64,000 nt of DNA from Mesorhizobium sp. L-8-3 (lineage in GTDB: Bacteria > Pseudomonadota > Alphaproteobacteria > Rhizobiales > Rhizobiaceae): positions 1,486,501-1,550,500 of the forward strand of contig NZ_AP023262.1 in assembly GCF_016756615.1 (NCBI RefSeq), written 5' to 3'. Shown one piece after another: positions 14,968-24,282 of this stretch. Below the pieces are notes generated by a model. That model was not told the origin of the DNA. It saw nothing but the letters and a program-made list of their open reading frames with translations, and did not search any database. The translations under genes were made by a program, and so were the position numbers. Numbering within the stretch: position 1 is the stretch's first letter; each line of letters opens with the position of its first letter.

Positions 14968-17007
14968 GTGTCGTCCACCCGAGTCTCCTGGGGGCAGGTC
15001 ATCGTCGTGTTCACGATAGTGCTTGTCGCGGTCTGGGGTGCGACGCAGTGGACCGCGTGGCGGCTCGGCTTCCAGGCGCAACTCGGCTCGCCCTGGTTCG
15101 AGGTAGCCGGACTTCCCCTCTATCCGCCGCCGGCCTTCTTCTGGTGGTGGTACTTCTTCGATGCCTATGCTCCGCATATCTTCGTGGAGGGCGGCGCTAT
15201 CGCGGCCTCCGGTGGCCTGATTGCCATTGTGGTCGCGGTTCTGATGTCGATCTACCGGGCGCGCGAAGCCAAAGACGTGCGCACCTTCGGCTCCGCTCGC
15301 TGGGCCGAGCCCGAGGAGATTGAGACAGCACACCTGCTCGGCGACGATGGCGTGGTGCTCGGCCGCTATGAGGATGACTATCTCCGCCATGACGGCGCCG
15401 AGCATGTGCTGTGCTTCGCGCCGACGCGCTCCGGGAAGGGCGTCGGTCTTGTCGTGCCGACCCTGCTCACCTGGCCGGGCTCGGCCATCGTCCATGACAT
15501 CAAGGGTGAGAACTGGGAATTGACCGCCGGCCTGCGCTCCCGCTTCGGCCGCGTGCTGCTGTTCGACCCGACCAACGGGAAATCTGCCGCCTACAATCCG
15601 CTGCTCGAGGTCAGGCGCGGCGAATGGGAGGTGCGCGACGTGCAGAACGTCGCCGACGTGCTCGTCGATCCCGAAGGCTCGCTGGAGAAGCGGAATCACT
15701 GGGAGAAAACCTCGCACTCGCTCCTGGTCGGCGCGATCCTGCACGTCCTCTATGCCGAGATGGACAAGACGCTCGCCGGCGTCGCCGCCTTCCTCTCCGA
15801 TCCGCGCCGGCCGATCGAGTCAACATTGTCCGCCATGATGACCACGCCGCACCTCGGCGAGAAAGGGCCACATCCCGTCATCGCCAGTGCGGCCCGCGAG
15901 TTGCTCAACAAATCCGACAACGAGCGCTCCGGCGTGCTCTCGACGGCGATGAGCTTCCTCGGCCTCTATCGCGATCCTATCGTTGCCGCGGTCACCAGCC
16001 GCTGCGATTGGCGCATCGCCGACATCGTCGCCGAAGAGAAGCCGACCACGCTCTACCTCGTGGTACCGCCCTCCGACATCTCCCGCACCAAGCCGCTCGT
16101 GCGCCTGGTGCTCAACCAGATCGGACGCCGCCTCACCGAGGACCTACACGCCAAGGACCGCCGCCACCGCGTATTGATGATGCTCGATGAGTTCCCCGCG
16201 CTCGGCCGGCTCGACTTCTTCGAGTCGGCGCTCGCCTTCATGGCTGGCTACGGCATCAAGGCATTCGTGATCGCGCAGTCGCTCAATCAGATCGAGAAGG
16301 CCTATGGCGCCAACAACAGCGTGCTCGACAATTGCCATGTCCGCGTCAGCTTCGCGACCAATGACGAGCGCACGGCCAAGCGTGTTTCGGATTCGCTCGG
16401 CACAGCGACCGAAATGCGCGCCATGCAGAACTATGCCGGCCACCGGCTGGCGCCATGGCTCTCCCACCTCATGGTGTCGCGCTCGGAGACCGCGCGGCCA
16501 TTGCTCACTCCGGGCGAGGTCATGCAACTTCCGCCCGACGACGAGATCGTCATGGTCGCCGGCATCCCACCGATCCGGGCGAAGAAGGCGCGCTACTTTG
16601 AGGACGCACGCTTCAAGGAGCGGCTGCTGCCGGTGCCGGAGAATTCCAACGCGGGCTTTTCGCCCAAGCCCGATGACTGGTCGACGTTGAAAACTGTTGC
16701 GGTGCCCGTTCCCGCCAACACCGGCGGCTCGCCTCTCGTGGCGTCCACGCAGGCGGCCACGGCGCAGCAGAGCGCCCTCGCCGCGAAACATGATGATGAT
16801 CCGGCAAATGCCGGTCTGCGCCGCGAGCCCGGCCTCGAGCCGCACAAGGACATCGCGCCCGAGAAAGAGCCGCTAGCAGCCAATGAATTCGATCCGGATG
16901 GTGATGAGCCGGAGCGTGAATCCGCCACCAACCGTGCCTTGGTGCGCAACATGCGCCAGATGGCGCGTCGGATATCGATGAATCCCGGCGACGGCATGGA
17001 GCTCTGA
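14968..17007 (+). CDS. traG: Type IV coupling protein TraG/VirD4
   Basis: A coupling ATPase of about 679 residues that links the relaxosome to the mating channel. Two N-terminal membrane regions (VIVVFTIVLVAVWGA and GLIAIVVAVLMSIY) precede the cytoplasmic domain with Walker A APTRSGKGVG near 155, Walker B VLMMLDEFPALGR near 405, and the conserved YGANNSVLDNCHVR segment. The C-terminal 130 residues are low-complexity. GTG 14968 is preferred because it gives the family start (SSTRVSWGQVIV) and has GAGG upstream; a TTG at 14902 would add 22 atypical residues. It is followed at once by a copG-type gene. Confidence 0.9.
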   Translation: MSSTRVSWGQVIVVFTIVLVAVWGATQWTAWRLGFQAQLGSPWFEVAGLPLYPPPAFFWWWYFFDAYAPHIFVEGGAIAASGGLIAIVVAVLMSIYRAREAKDVRTFGSARWAEPEEIETAHLLGDDGVVLGRYEDDYLRHDGAEHVLCFAPTRSGKGVGLVVPTLLTWPGSAIVHDIKGENWELTAGLRSRFGRVLLFDPTNGKSAAYNPLLEVRRGEWEVRDVQNVADVLVDPEGSLEKRNHWEKTSHSLLVGAILHVLYAEMDKTLAGVAAFLSDPRRPIESTLSAMMTTPHLGEKGPHPVIASAARELLNKSDNERSGVLSTAMSFLGLYRDPIVAAVTSRCDWRIADIVAEEKPTTLYLVVPPSDISRTKPLVRLVLNQIGRRLTEDLHAKDRRHRVLMMLDEFPALGRLDFFESALAFMAGYGIKAFVIAQSLNQIEKAYGANNSVLDNCHVRVSFATNDERTAKRVSDSLGTATEMRAMQNYAGHRLAPWLSHLMVSRSETARPLLTPGEVMQLPPDDEIVMVAGIPPIRAKKARYFEDARFKERLLPVPENSNAGFSPKPDDWSTLKTVAVPVPANTGGSPLVASTQAATAQQSALAAKHDDDPANAGLRREPGLEPHKDIAPEKEPLAANEFDPDGDEPERESATNRALVRNMRQMARRISMNPGDGMEL

Positions 17008-17010
17008 ACC

Positions 17011-17463
17011 ATGCCGCGAGCACGCGACAGTGATGACCGTCCCGACAAGAAGAAGCGGCTCTCTGTCTATCTCGATCCCGAGTTGATGCGGCTGCTGGCC
17101 GACTTCGCCGATCGTCGTGAGCAATCCCGCTCCTTGGTCGCCGAGGCCGCTATCGCCTCCTTCCTGTCCCCTGATGCCGACGAGCGCCAGGAGGCGACAA
17201 TTGCCAAGCGGCTCGACCGGATCGACCGCACCATCCAGCGGCTCGAACGCGACATCGGTATCGCCAACGAAGCCTTCGCGATCTTCATCCGCTCCTGGTT
17301 GACCTCGACCGCATCTCTTCCTGAAGCGGCACAGGCTTCCGCCCGCGCCAAGGGCGGCGAACGCTATGACAGGTTCCTGGAAGCTCTCGGTCGTCGTCTC
17401 GCCAAGGGGCCAAAGCTCAGGCAGGAAGTGCCCGAGGATGCCGAGCCTGAGGCAAACACTTAG
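17011..17463 (+). CDS. CopG-family ribbon-helix-helix protein
   Basis: A 150-residue protein with an N-terminal ribbon-helix-helix (KKRLSVYLDPELMRLLADFADRR, residues 15-37) and a helical middle (IAKRLDRIDRTIQRLERDI) likely to be a coiled coil. Proteins of this kind follow traG in Tn4371-like and rhizobial ICEs and may act as accessory relaxosome or regulatory proteins. It starts four bases after the traG stop, so both are in one transcript. The exact role is not known. Confidence 0.82.
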   Translation: MPRARDSDDRPDKKKRLSVYLDPELMRLLADFADRREQSRSLVAEAAIASFLSPDADERQEATIAKRLDRIDRTIQRLERDIGIANEAFAIFIRSWLTSTASLPEAAQASARAKGGERYDRFLEALGRRLAKGPKLRQEVPEDAEPEANT

Positions 17464-17789
17464 TGAGTTCTAACGACCTTCGTTGGTCCCTTGGTAACTC
17501 TCCCACGAGCATTAGCTCCTGGTCTGCGCTTTGGAATAGCCTATCCTAAGAGCATCTGATGTCTGGCATGCTCCATGCGGCGGACATTCGCAGGTGCTCT
17601 TCGAGCGCTCTCCACCTGGGTCACAATGCCTTCGACTGCAGGATGCGCCGGAATAGTGAAGTCGGTGAACGCGGCACGTTCCCGACGCATTGTCGGTTTC
17701 CCACGCATCGTGGTCTTTGACGTCGCGAACCGCCGCTCAGAGTCAATACCGGAATGTAATGACGGCGGCGAGCGACGAAACCGAGGTGT
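17464..17789. other. Gap after copG with no supported gene
   Basis: No gene is supported in these 326 bases. The leftward reading that continues past the IS5 transposase scar at 17790 becomes unordered and soon loses similarity. The bases just after the copG stop contain no clear terminator hairpin. Confidence 0.4.
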
Positions 17790-17853
17790 GTTGCGAGCGA
17801 GCTTGTCGTAACGGGTGGCGATCTTCCGGAAATCCTTCATCCACCAGAATACC
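17790..17853 (-). pseudogene. 3' remnant of an IS5-family transposase
   Basis: Leftward translation gives FWWMKDFRKIATRYDKLARN, which closely matches the C-terminal signature of IS5/IS1031-type transposases (RRIATRYDKLA). Only about 20 residues remain, and sequence on both sides is unrelated, so this is a scar. It lies within 40 bases of the LysR start and may have replaced its original promoter region. Confidence 0.6.
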
Positions 17854-17884
17854 TCTTACGGGCCCGCCAACCAGGAGGGAACAA

Positions 17885-18772
17885 TTGGACCTGCGCCACC
17901 TTCGCTATGTTGTCTCGAGCGCGCGCAACGGCAGCTTCAGCGCCGCCGCGCATGAATTCAACGTCCGCCAGCCTATCGTCAGCAAGCGCATCAAACAGGT
18001 CGAGGACGAACTCGGCGTGCCGCTGTTTGACCGCTCCACATCGGGTGCACGGCTGACCCCGGCGGGGGAGGCGTTCGTGGTCGATGCGCGCCGCATAGTC
18101 GATGATGTCGAACGGCTCACAGCACGGGCGAAGGCGAATGGAGCCGGCAAGCTGGGGCGTGTCGTCGTCGGCTTTTACAAATCGCTTTCCTCCGGTGGCT
18201 TCCGGGTCGCTCTCGACGATTTCCGCGAACGCTATCCCGAGATCGCGGTGGAGCTGATCGAGACGCCGTTCATCGAGTTGACGGCCGGCGTGCTTTCGGG
18301 TGCGATCGATACGGCGATCATCCTCGGCGATGTAGGGAAGTGCGAGGTGCTCGAGTCGATCGCACTATGGTCCGAACATCTCGTCGTTGCGCTGCCGGAA
18401 GGCCACCGCCTCGCTGGCCAGTCCGTCATCTACTGGCCGGAACTGAAAGGCGAGCGCTTTCTGATCAGCCATCATGATCCCGGCCCGGACATCCGCAACA
18501 TTCTGCTGCGCAACCTGGCAGCACCTTCCGATCATCCGGAAATCATCTCACGACGTCTTAGCCGCGAAAGCATCCTGAGTGAAGTGGCCGCAGGCCAGGG
18601 TATCGCGCTCCAATGCGAGTCCGCGGTCGGCCTCACGAGCCTCGGCGTTGTCTTTCGACCAGTCCACAATGGCCATGGCGCGACGCGGCTCGGCTATATC
18701 GCCTGCTGGAAACCGGACAACAAGAATCCAGTGCTGAATACCTTTATCGAAGCATTGAGGCGCCGGAGATGA
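17885..18772 (+). CDS. LysR-family transcriptional regulator
   Basis: A 295-residue LysR regulator. The winged helix is at residues 3-60 (LRHLRYVVSSARNGSFSAAAHEFNVRQPIVSKRIKQVE, written here as its two halves RYVVSSARNGSFSAAAHEF and NVRQPIVSKRIKQVEDELG). A periplasmic-binding-like effector domain follows, from VVVGFYKSLS onward. TTG 17885 is chosen because AGGAGGG sits five bases upstream and the product then starts at the usual family position. A LysR gene between copG and trbB recurs in related ICEs and may control trb expression. An IS5 scar lies directly upstream. Confidence 0.88.
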   Translation: MDLRHLRYVVSSARNGSFSAAAHEFNVRQPIVSKRIKQVEDELGVPLFDRSTSGARLTPAGEAFVVDARRIVDDVERLTARAKANGAGKLGRVVVGFYKSLSSGGFRVALDDFRERYPEIAVELIETPFIELTAGVLSGAIDTAIILGDVGKCEVLESIALWSEHLVVALPEGHRLAGQSVIYWPELKGERFLISHHDPGPDIRNILLRNLAAPSDHPEIISRRLSRESILSEVAAGQGIALQCESAVGLTSLGVVFRPVHNGHGATRLGYIACWKPDNKNPVLNTFIEALRRRR

Positions 18773-18962
18773 TTCGCGAAGGCGGCGCTAACTCAGCAGG
18801 ATGAGTCGGTTCGGCATTCCGAGAGCCGCAAGTATTTTTTCGTTCACCTACGATCCATTGCGAAACCCGCAAGAATAGTGTTGCGGCCCCACAATTCGTG
18901 TCTTTCTTGATTGTCCCCGTCGCTATCCGCCGCGTCTCGCGGATGGCAGATCGGGGGTCTGC

Positions 18963-19967
18963 ATGGCAGCTCAGCATCGTGACAGGGAAGCGGTATCGCG
19001 TGGCGCGCGAATGTTGCGCACCGTACTTGGCCCTGCGATCGCGGCTTACCTCGAAGACCCTTCGATCGTCGAGGTGATGCTGAACCCGGACGGACGGCTA
19101 TGGGTCGACCGTCTGCGTGAAGGCCTGGTCGCCACCGAGGACATCCTGATTCCGGCCGACGGCGAACGCATCGTGCGCCTGGTCGCCCATCATGTCGGCG
19201 CCGAGGTGCATCCGGGCAGCCCTCGCGTCTCGGCCGAGCTGCCGGAAACGGGAGAGCGCTTCGAAGGCCTGCTGCCCCCGGTCGTCATGGCGGCGACCTT
19301 CGCCATCCGCAAACCGGCCGTCGCCGTGTTCACGCTCGGCGACTATGTCGCCGCCGGCATCATGACCCAGCCCCAAGCCGATGTTTTGCGTCTCGCGGTT
19401 GAGAAGCGGAAGAACATCCTGGTCGCTGGTGGCACCTCGACCGGCAAGACCACGCTCACCAACGCATTGCTCGCCGAGGTCGCGAAGACCTCGGATCGCG
19501 TTGTCCTGATCGAGGATACGCGCGAGCTGCAATGCGCCGCGGCCAATCTGGTCGCGTTGCGCACTAAGGACGGCGTCGCCTCGCTTTCCGATCTCGTGAA
19601 ATCGTCGCTGCGCCTGCGGCCGGATCGCATCCCCGTCGGCGAGGTTCGCGGCGCGGAGGCCATCGATCTCCTCAAGGCTTGGGGGACAGGTCATCCCGGC
19701 GGCATCGGCACCATCCACGCCAACACCGCGGTCGGAGCTCTGCGTCGGCTCGAGCAACTCGTGCAGGAAGTCGTCGTTACGGTCCCTCGGGCGCTCATCG
19801 CAGACACCATTGATCTGATCGCCGTTCTATCCGGCCGCGGGTCCGCCCGCCGCCTTGCAGAGATCGCTCTTGTCGAGGGTCTCGATCCCGCGACCGGCGA
19901 CTACCGCACCCTCAAAGCATCTCTCTCGTCCCAACCGCAGCCTCTCTCGAAAGGGGATCAGGAATGA
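18963..19967 (+). CDS. trbB: TrbB, VirB11-type conjugal transfer ATPase
   Basis: A 334-residue cytoplasmic hexameric ATPase of the VirB11/TrbB family that powers pilus biogenesis and switching of the type IV secretion channel. Walker A is [12 protein letters not shown] near residue 157; the Asp box VLIEDTREL, Walker B-like [14 protein letters not shown], and the His box [14 protein letters not shown] follow in order. ATG 18963 fits the family N-terminus ([18 protein letters not shown]). It is the first gene of the trb operon; the 190 bases upstream carry its promoter. The stop overlaps the trbC start (ATGA). Confidence 0.93.
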   Translation: MAAQHRDREAVSRGARMLRTVLGPAIAAYLEDPSIVEVMLNPDGRLWVDRLREGLVATEDILIPADGERIVRLVAHHVGAEVHPGSPRVSAELPETGERFEGLLPPVVMAATFAIRKPAVAVFTLGDYVAAGIMTQPQADVLRLAVEKRKNILVAGGTSTGKTTLTNALLAEVAKTSDRVVLIEDTRELQCAAANLVALRTKDGVASLSDLVKSSLRLRPDRIPVGEVRGAEAIDLLKAWGTGHPGGIGTIHANTAVGALRRLEQLVQEVVVTVPRALIADTIDLIAVLSGRGSARRLAEIALVEGLDPATGDYRTLKASLSSQPQPLSKGDQE

Positions 19968-20308
19968 AGCCGTCTGTTTTGTTTGTCGTCCGCCGCGCCC
20001 GCGATTGTTTTGTGCAAGCGGCCGCGCTCGCTTCCGTCGCCATACTGGTCGCCGCTCCCGCCCGAGCCTCGGGCTCGTCCATGCCCTGGGAGGAGCCGCT
20101 GCAGAAGATCCTCGAATCCATCGAGGGGCCGGTCGCCAAGATCGTCGCAGTGATCATTATCATCGCCACCGGACTGGCGCTCGCTTTCGGCGACACCAGT
20201 GGCGGGTTCCGCAAGCTGATCCAGATCGTGTTCGGCCTCTCGATCGCCTTCGCCGCCAGCTCCTTCTTCCTGTCGTTCTTCTCCTTCGGCGGCGGGGCGC
20301 TCGTCTGA
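19964..20308 (+). CDS. trbC: TrbC, VirB2-type pilin precursor
   Basis: A 114-residue pilin precursor. A long signal region ends near VAAPARASG. The mature part has two membrane helices (IVAVIIIIATGLALAF and IVFGLSIAFAASSFFLSFF) separated by a short loop, the shape of VirB2/TrbC. The TraF-type peptidase encoded upstream is its probable processing enzyme. Start and stop both overlap neighbours (trbB and trbD), as expected in a tightly packed trb operon. Confidence 0.9.
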   Translation: MKPSVLFVVRRARDCFVQAAALASVAILVAAPARASGSSMPWEEPLQKILESIEGPVAKIVAVIIIIATGLALAFGDTSGGFRKLIQIVFGLSIAFAASSFFLSFFSFGGGALV

Positions 20309-20586
20309 TGCCCGGACAGATGATGGAGGACGAGGTCCGTGGTTTCTTCGCGCCGGTGCATCGCGCGCTGACCGAGCCGATCCTGCTCGGCGGCGCCCCG
20401 CGCTCGGTCGCCATCCTCAACGGCACGCTCGCCGGCGCCGTCGGTCTCGGCCTGCGCCTCTGGATAGTCGGTCTGGCGATCTGGGCGATCGGCCACTTCG
20501 CCGCCGTCTGGGCCGCGAAGCGCGATGCGCAGTTCGTCGACGTCGTGCGTCGGCACCTGCGCTACCCCGCACATATGGGCGTGTGA
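20308..20586 (+). CDS. trbD: TrbD, VirB3-type inner-membrane protein
   Basis: A 92-residue protein with the VirB3/TrbD layout: a short cytoplasmic lead (FFAPVHRALTEPILLGGAPR) followed by two closely spaced membrane segments (AILNGTLAGAVGLGLRLW and IVGLAIWAIGHFAAVWAAK). It is an inner-membrane component that stabilises the VirB4-type ATPase TrbE. ATG 20308 shares a base with the trbC stop (TGATG). Confidence 0.9.
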   Translation: MPGQMMEDEVRGFFAPVHRALTEPILLGGAPRSVAILNGTLAGAVGLGLRLWIVGLAIWAIGHFAAVWAAKRDAQFVDVVRRHLRYPAHMGV

Positions 20587-20594
20587 GGTTTGTC

Positions 20595-23099
20595 ATGATG
20601 AACCTCTCCGAATATCGCAAGCGTTCCGCAGGCCTCGCCGACTTCCTGCCCTGGGCAGCACTCGTCGCGCCCGGCGTCGTCTTGAACAAGGACGGTTCGT
20701 TCCAGCGCACCGCGCGTTTCCGCGGTCCCGACCTCGACAGCGCCACGCCTGCCGAGCTGGTCGTCAGTACGGCACGTCTCAACAATGCGCTGCGCCGCCT
20801 CGGCTCCGGCTGGGCGATCTTCGTCGAGGCGCAGCGCAATCCCGCCACGGACTATCCGGAAAGCCGCTTTCCGGACTCGGCCTCGGCGCTGCTCGACATC
20901 GAGCGCCGCGAGCAGTTCGAGGACAGCGGCGTCCTCTTCGAGTCGAGCTACTTCCTCACCTTCGTCTGGCTGCCGCCGGCCGAGGAAGCCTCGCGCGTGG
21001 AGAGCTGGCTCTATGAAGGCCGCGACAGGACCGGCGTCGATGCCTGGGAGCTGCTGACGGGTTTCGTCGATCGCTCCGACCGCGTGCTCAACCTTGTCGA
21101 AGGTTTTGTCCCGGAAGCCGACTGGCTCAACGATGCCGAGACGCTGACCTACCTGCATTCCACGATTTCCACCAAGCGACATCGCGTGCGCGTGCCCGAG
21201 ACGCCGATGCACCTGGATGCACTGCTCGCCAACCAGCCTTTGACCGGCGGCCTCGAACCGCGCCTCGGCGCGTTTCATCTGCGCACGCTTACTGTCATCG
21301 GATTCCCGACGACGACGTTCCCTGGAATCCTCGACGACCTCAACCGCCTGGCCTTCCTGTATCGCTGGTCGACGCGGGCGATCATGCTCGACAAGACCGA
21401 CGCGACGCGCCTCGTCACCAAGATCAGGCGCCAATGGTTCGCCAAGCGGAAGTCCATTGCCGCGATCCTGAAGGAAGTCCTCACCAACGAGCAATCGGTG
21501 CTCGTCGATTCCGACGCCGCCAACAAGGCGGCCGATGCGGACGCTGCCTTGCAGGATCTCGGCTCCGATCAGGTCGGCGAAGCCTATGTCACCGCCACCG
21601 TCACCGTCTGGGATGCCGACCCTTCGATCGCCGACGAGAAGCTGCGCCTGGTCGAGAAGGTCATCCAGTCGCGCGATTTCACTGCGATCGTCGAGGGCGT
21701 CAACGCGATCGAAGCCTGGCTCGGCTCTATTCCCGGGCAAGTCTACGCCAATGTTCGTCAGCCACCCATCAGCACGCTTAATCTGGCGCATATGATCCCG
21801 CTCTCGGCCGTCTGGGCCGGGCCGGCGAAGGATGAGCATTTCGACGCGCCGCCGCTGTTCTACGCCAAGACGGAAGGATCGACGCCGTTCCGCTTCGCGC
21901 TGCATGTCGGCGACGTCGGCCATCTCATGCTGATCGGCCCGACCGGCGCCGGCAAGAGCGTGCTGCTGGCGCTGATGGCGCTCCAGTTCCGGCGTTATCA
22001 GGGGTCCCAGGTCTTCGTCTTCGACTTCGGCGGCTCGATCCGCGCCTCGACACTCGCGATGGGCGGCGACTGGCAGGATCTCGGCGGCGCGCTCTCCGAC
22101 GCTGCCGCCTCGCCCTCGGTCTCGCTCCAGCCGCTCGCCGGCATCCACCACACGCCCGAACGCGCCTGGGCGGCCGACTGGCTGGTCGACCTGCTTGTCC
22201 GCGAAGGCGTGACCATCACGCCGGAGGTGAAGGAGCATATCTGGTCGGCGCTGACCTCTCTCGCCTCCGCGCCCGTCGAGGAACGCACCATCACCGGCCT
22301 GACGGTGCTGCTGCAGTCCTCGGCCCTGAAGCAGGCGCTTCGCCCTTACTGCGTCGGCGGCGCGCATGGCCGGCTGCTCGATGCCGAGGCCGAACAGCTC
22401 GGCGAGACATCCATGCAGGCCTTCGAGACCGAGGGGCTGGTCGGCACCAAAGCCGCGCCCGCCGTGCTCGCCTATCTCTTCCACCGGATCGAGGCCCGCT
22501 TCGACGGCCGCCCGACGCTGCTCATCATCGACGAGGGCTGGCGTGCGCTCGATGACGGCGACTTCGCCGGCAAGATCAAGGAATGGCTGAAGACACTGCG
22601 CAAAAAGAATGTCAGCGTCGTCTTCTCTTCGCAGTCGCTCGCCGACATCGAGGCATCGCCGATCGCGCCTGTCCTGGTCGAGAGCTGCCCGACCCGCATC
22701 TTCCTCGCCAATGAGCGCGCGATCGAGCCGCAAATCGCTTCCGTCTATCGGCAGTTCGGCCTCAACGACCGCCAGATCGAGATAGTCGCCCGTGCCACGC
22801 CCAAGCGCGACTATTACTGCCAGACGCGGCGCGGCAACCGCCTGTTCGAGCTCGGCCTGGGCCATGTCGCGCTCGCGCTCTGCGCCGCTTCCGACAAGGC
22901 CGCCCACGCCCTGATCGACGAGCTCATCCGCGACGGCGCGCGGCCCTACTTCCTCGAGGCCTGGCTCACCGCCAATGACCTCGCCTGGGCCGCCGACCTC
23001 ATTCCCAACCTCACCAAGGTCATCGACCAGTCCGCGCCAGCAGCCGCGAAGGTCTCCGGCATCACAGATCCGTCACCCGAAGAGGAGGTTTCGTCATGA
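20595..23099 (+). CDS. trbE: TrbE, VirB4-type conjugal transfer ATPase
   Basis: An 834-residue VirB4-family ATPase, the largest motor of the mating channel. The N-terminal CagE/TrbE/VirB domain (LADFLPWAALVAPGVVLNKDG onward) is followed by the ATPase domain with Walker A GPTGAGKSVLLAL near residue 448 and Walker B LLIIDEGWRALDD near 641, then the VFSSQSLADIE sensor region. ATG 20595 is preferred over GTG 20583 because TGAGGT lies just upstream. The stop overlaps trbJ by four bases. Confidence 0.93.
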   Translation: MMNLSEYRKRSAGLADFLPWAALVAPGVVLNKDGSFQRTARFRGPDLDSATPAELVVSTARLNNALRRLGSGWAIFVEAQRNPATDYPESRFPDSASALLDIERREQFEDSGVLFESSYFLTFVWLPPAEEASRVESWLYEGRDRTGVDAWELLTGFVDRSDRVLNLVEGFVPEADWLNDAETLTYLHSTISTKRHRVRVPETPMHLDALLANQPLTGGLEPRLGAFHLRTLTVIGFPTTTFPGILDDLNRLAFLYRWSTRAIMLDKTDATRLVTKIRRQWFAKRKSIAAILKEVLTNEQSVLVDSDAANKAADADAALQDLGSDQVGEAYVTATVTVWDADPSIADEKLRLVEKVIQSRDFTAIVEGVNAIEAWLGSIPGQVYANVRQPPISTLNLAHMIPLSAVWAGPAKDEHFDAPPLFYAKTEGSTPFRFALHVGDVGHLMLIGPTGAGKSVLLALMALQFRRYQGSQVFVFDFGGSIRASTLAMGGDWQDLGGALSDAAASPSVSLQPLAGIHHTPERAWAADWLVDLLVREGVTITPEVKEHIWSALTSLASAPVEERTITGLTVLLQSSALKQALRPYCVGGAHGRLLDAEAEQLGETSMQAFETEGLVGTKAAPAVLAYLFHRIEARFDGRPTLLIIDEGWRALDDGDFAGKIKEWLKTLRKKNVSVVFSSQSLADIEASPIAPVLVESCPTRIFLANERAIEPQIASVYRQFGLNDRQIEIVARATPKRDYYCQTRRGNRLFELGLGHVALALCAASDKAAHALIDELIRDGARPYFLEAWLTANDLAWAADLIPNLTKVIDQSAPAAAKVSGITDPSPEEEVSS

Positions 23100-23848
23100 A
23101 CCAGAGAATTCCGCATCCTCGCCTGCGCCGCTTACTTCTCGCCAGCACCATGGCCATCGGCATCGCACTTTCGTCCGCGCCGGCATCTGCGTGGAAGATC
23201 GTCTACGATCCGTCCAACTATGCACAGAACGTGCTGACCGCGGCGCGCACGCTGGAGCAGATCAACAACCAGATCACCTCGCTTGCCAACGAGGCGCAAA
23301 TTCTCGTCAACCAGGCGAAGAATCTGGCCAGCCTGCCGACCTCGATGCTCTCGCAGATCGAGGGCAACTTCTCCGAGATGAAGAAGCTGATGGGCGAGGC
23401 CCAGAAGCTCGCCTACAGCGTCCAGGACATCGAGCAGCAGTTCGCCTCGACTTACCAGGATTTCACCGGCGATAAGACCGGCGCGGAGCTCGTCGAGGGA
23501 GCCCGCCAGCGCTGGCAGCAGTCGCTCTCGGCCTATGAGCATTCGCTGAAGGCCGGGGCCACCGTCGTCGCCAACATCGAAGGCACCCGCTCACAGACCA
23601 GTTCGCTGGTCGGCGCCTCAAAATCGGCGGTCGGCGTGCTGCAGGCGACCCAGGCCGGCAACGAGCTTCTCGCCGTGCAGGCGAGCCAGATGGCGGACCT
23701 CACCGCCATGCTGGCCGCGCAGGGCCGCGCCGAGGCGCTGGAGCAGTCGCGGCGTGCCGCCGCGCAGGAGCAGGCCCGAGAGCAGTTCAGCCGCTTCATG
23801 AAGGGCAATGGCTACATTCCATCCACCGTCAAGATGTTCAACGACTGA
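23096..23848 (+). CDS. trbJ: TrbJ, VirB5-type pilus-tip/channel protein
   Basis: A 250-residue secreted protein with an N-terminal signal peptide (LLLASTMAIGIALSSAPASA) and the TrbJ opening WKIVYDPSNYAQNVLTAARTLEQINNQI. The remainder is long alpha-helical, with many Gln and Ala, as in the VirB5 pilus-tip adhesin. It probably sits in the periplasm or on the pilus and contacts the recipient. ATGA overlap with trbE indicates translational coupling. Confidence 0.9.
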   Translation: MNQRIPHPRLRRLLLASTMAIGIALSSAPASAWKIVYDPSNYAQNVLTAARTLEQINNQITSLANEAQILVNQAKNLASLPTSMLSQIEGNFSEMKKLMGEAQKLAYSVQDIEQQFASTYQDFTGDKTGAELVEGARQRWQQSLSAYEHSLKAGATVVANIEGTRSQTSSLVGASKSAVGVLQATQAGNELLAVQASQMADLTAMLAAQGRAEALEQSRRAAAQEQAREQFSRFMKGNGYIPSTVKMFND

Positions 23849-23859
23849 GGCGGCCGATC

Positions 23860-24282
23860 ATGGACTTGAAGATCGCCGCTCGGATGGTTGCCGTTCTCGC
23901 TCTTGGCGCCGCCATCACTGCCGCCGTCATGGCGCTGCGCGGAGATGGCCCAGAGAACGGTACGGAGGATACCCCCGCCCAAAGCCTCCATCATCCGGGC
24001 GGCGAGCCTGAGCGCAATGAGCTCGCCCGTTGCCGCGATCTCGGCATGTCGGCCGCCGGCGATGCCATCTGCCGCAAGGCATGGGCCGAGAACCGCCGCC
24101 GCTTCTTCGGCACGCGCGCGATTGAGCGATCGTCTTCGCCGAAGCCCGAGCGCTTTGGCGCCGCTCCGCAGCCCGCAGGTGACGCGACGGACAAGCCTCC
24201 GAGCGGCAAGGCCACAGACCGTTTGCCCTCCGCCACGTCTGATGTGACCGATGCGGATGACGAAGGGGCGCCGACGCCATGA
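23860..24282 (+). CDS. trbK: TrbK-alt, putative entry-exclusion protein
   Basis: A 140-residue protein with one N-terminal membrane segment (MVAVLALGAAITAAVMAL) and the paired-cysteine region LARCRDLGMSAAGDAICRKAW then RRRFFG that defines the TrbK-alt family. It is expected to block entry of a second identical element into the host cell. The C-terminal 60 residues are Pro/Asp/Ser-rich and unstructured. It sits in the usual place between trbJ and trbL and overlaps the latter by four bases. Confidence 0.85.
   Translation: MDLKIAARMVAVLALGAAITAAVMALRGDGPENGTEDTPAQSLHHPGGEPERNELARCRDLGMSAAGDAICRKAWAENRRRFFGTRAIERSSSPKPERFGAAPQPAGDATDKPPSGKATDRLPSATSDVTDADDEGAPTP

Noticed and set aside
18820..18850. 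Possible intrinsic terminator after lysR (short stem followed by six T)
   Set aside because: Only a 4-bp stem can be drawn before TATTTTTT, too weak to call a terminator with confidence.
20562..22907. 781-codon leftward open frame opposite trbE
   Set aside because: It is the antisense shadow of a high-GC gene. trbE has full motifs, a ribosome site and operon overlaps on the plus strand.
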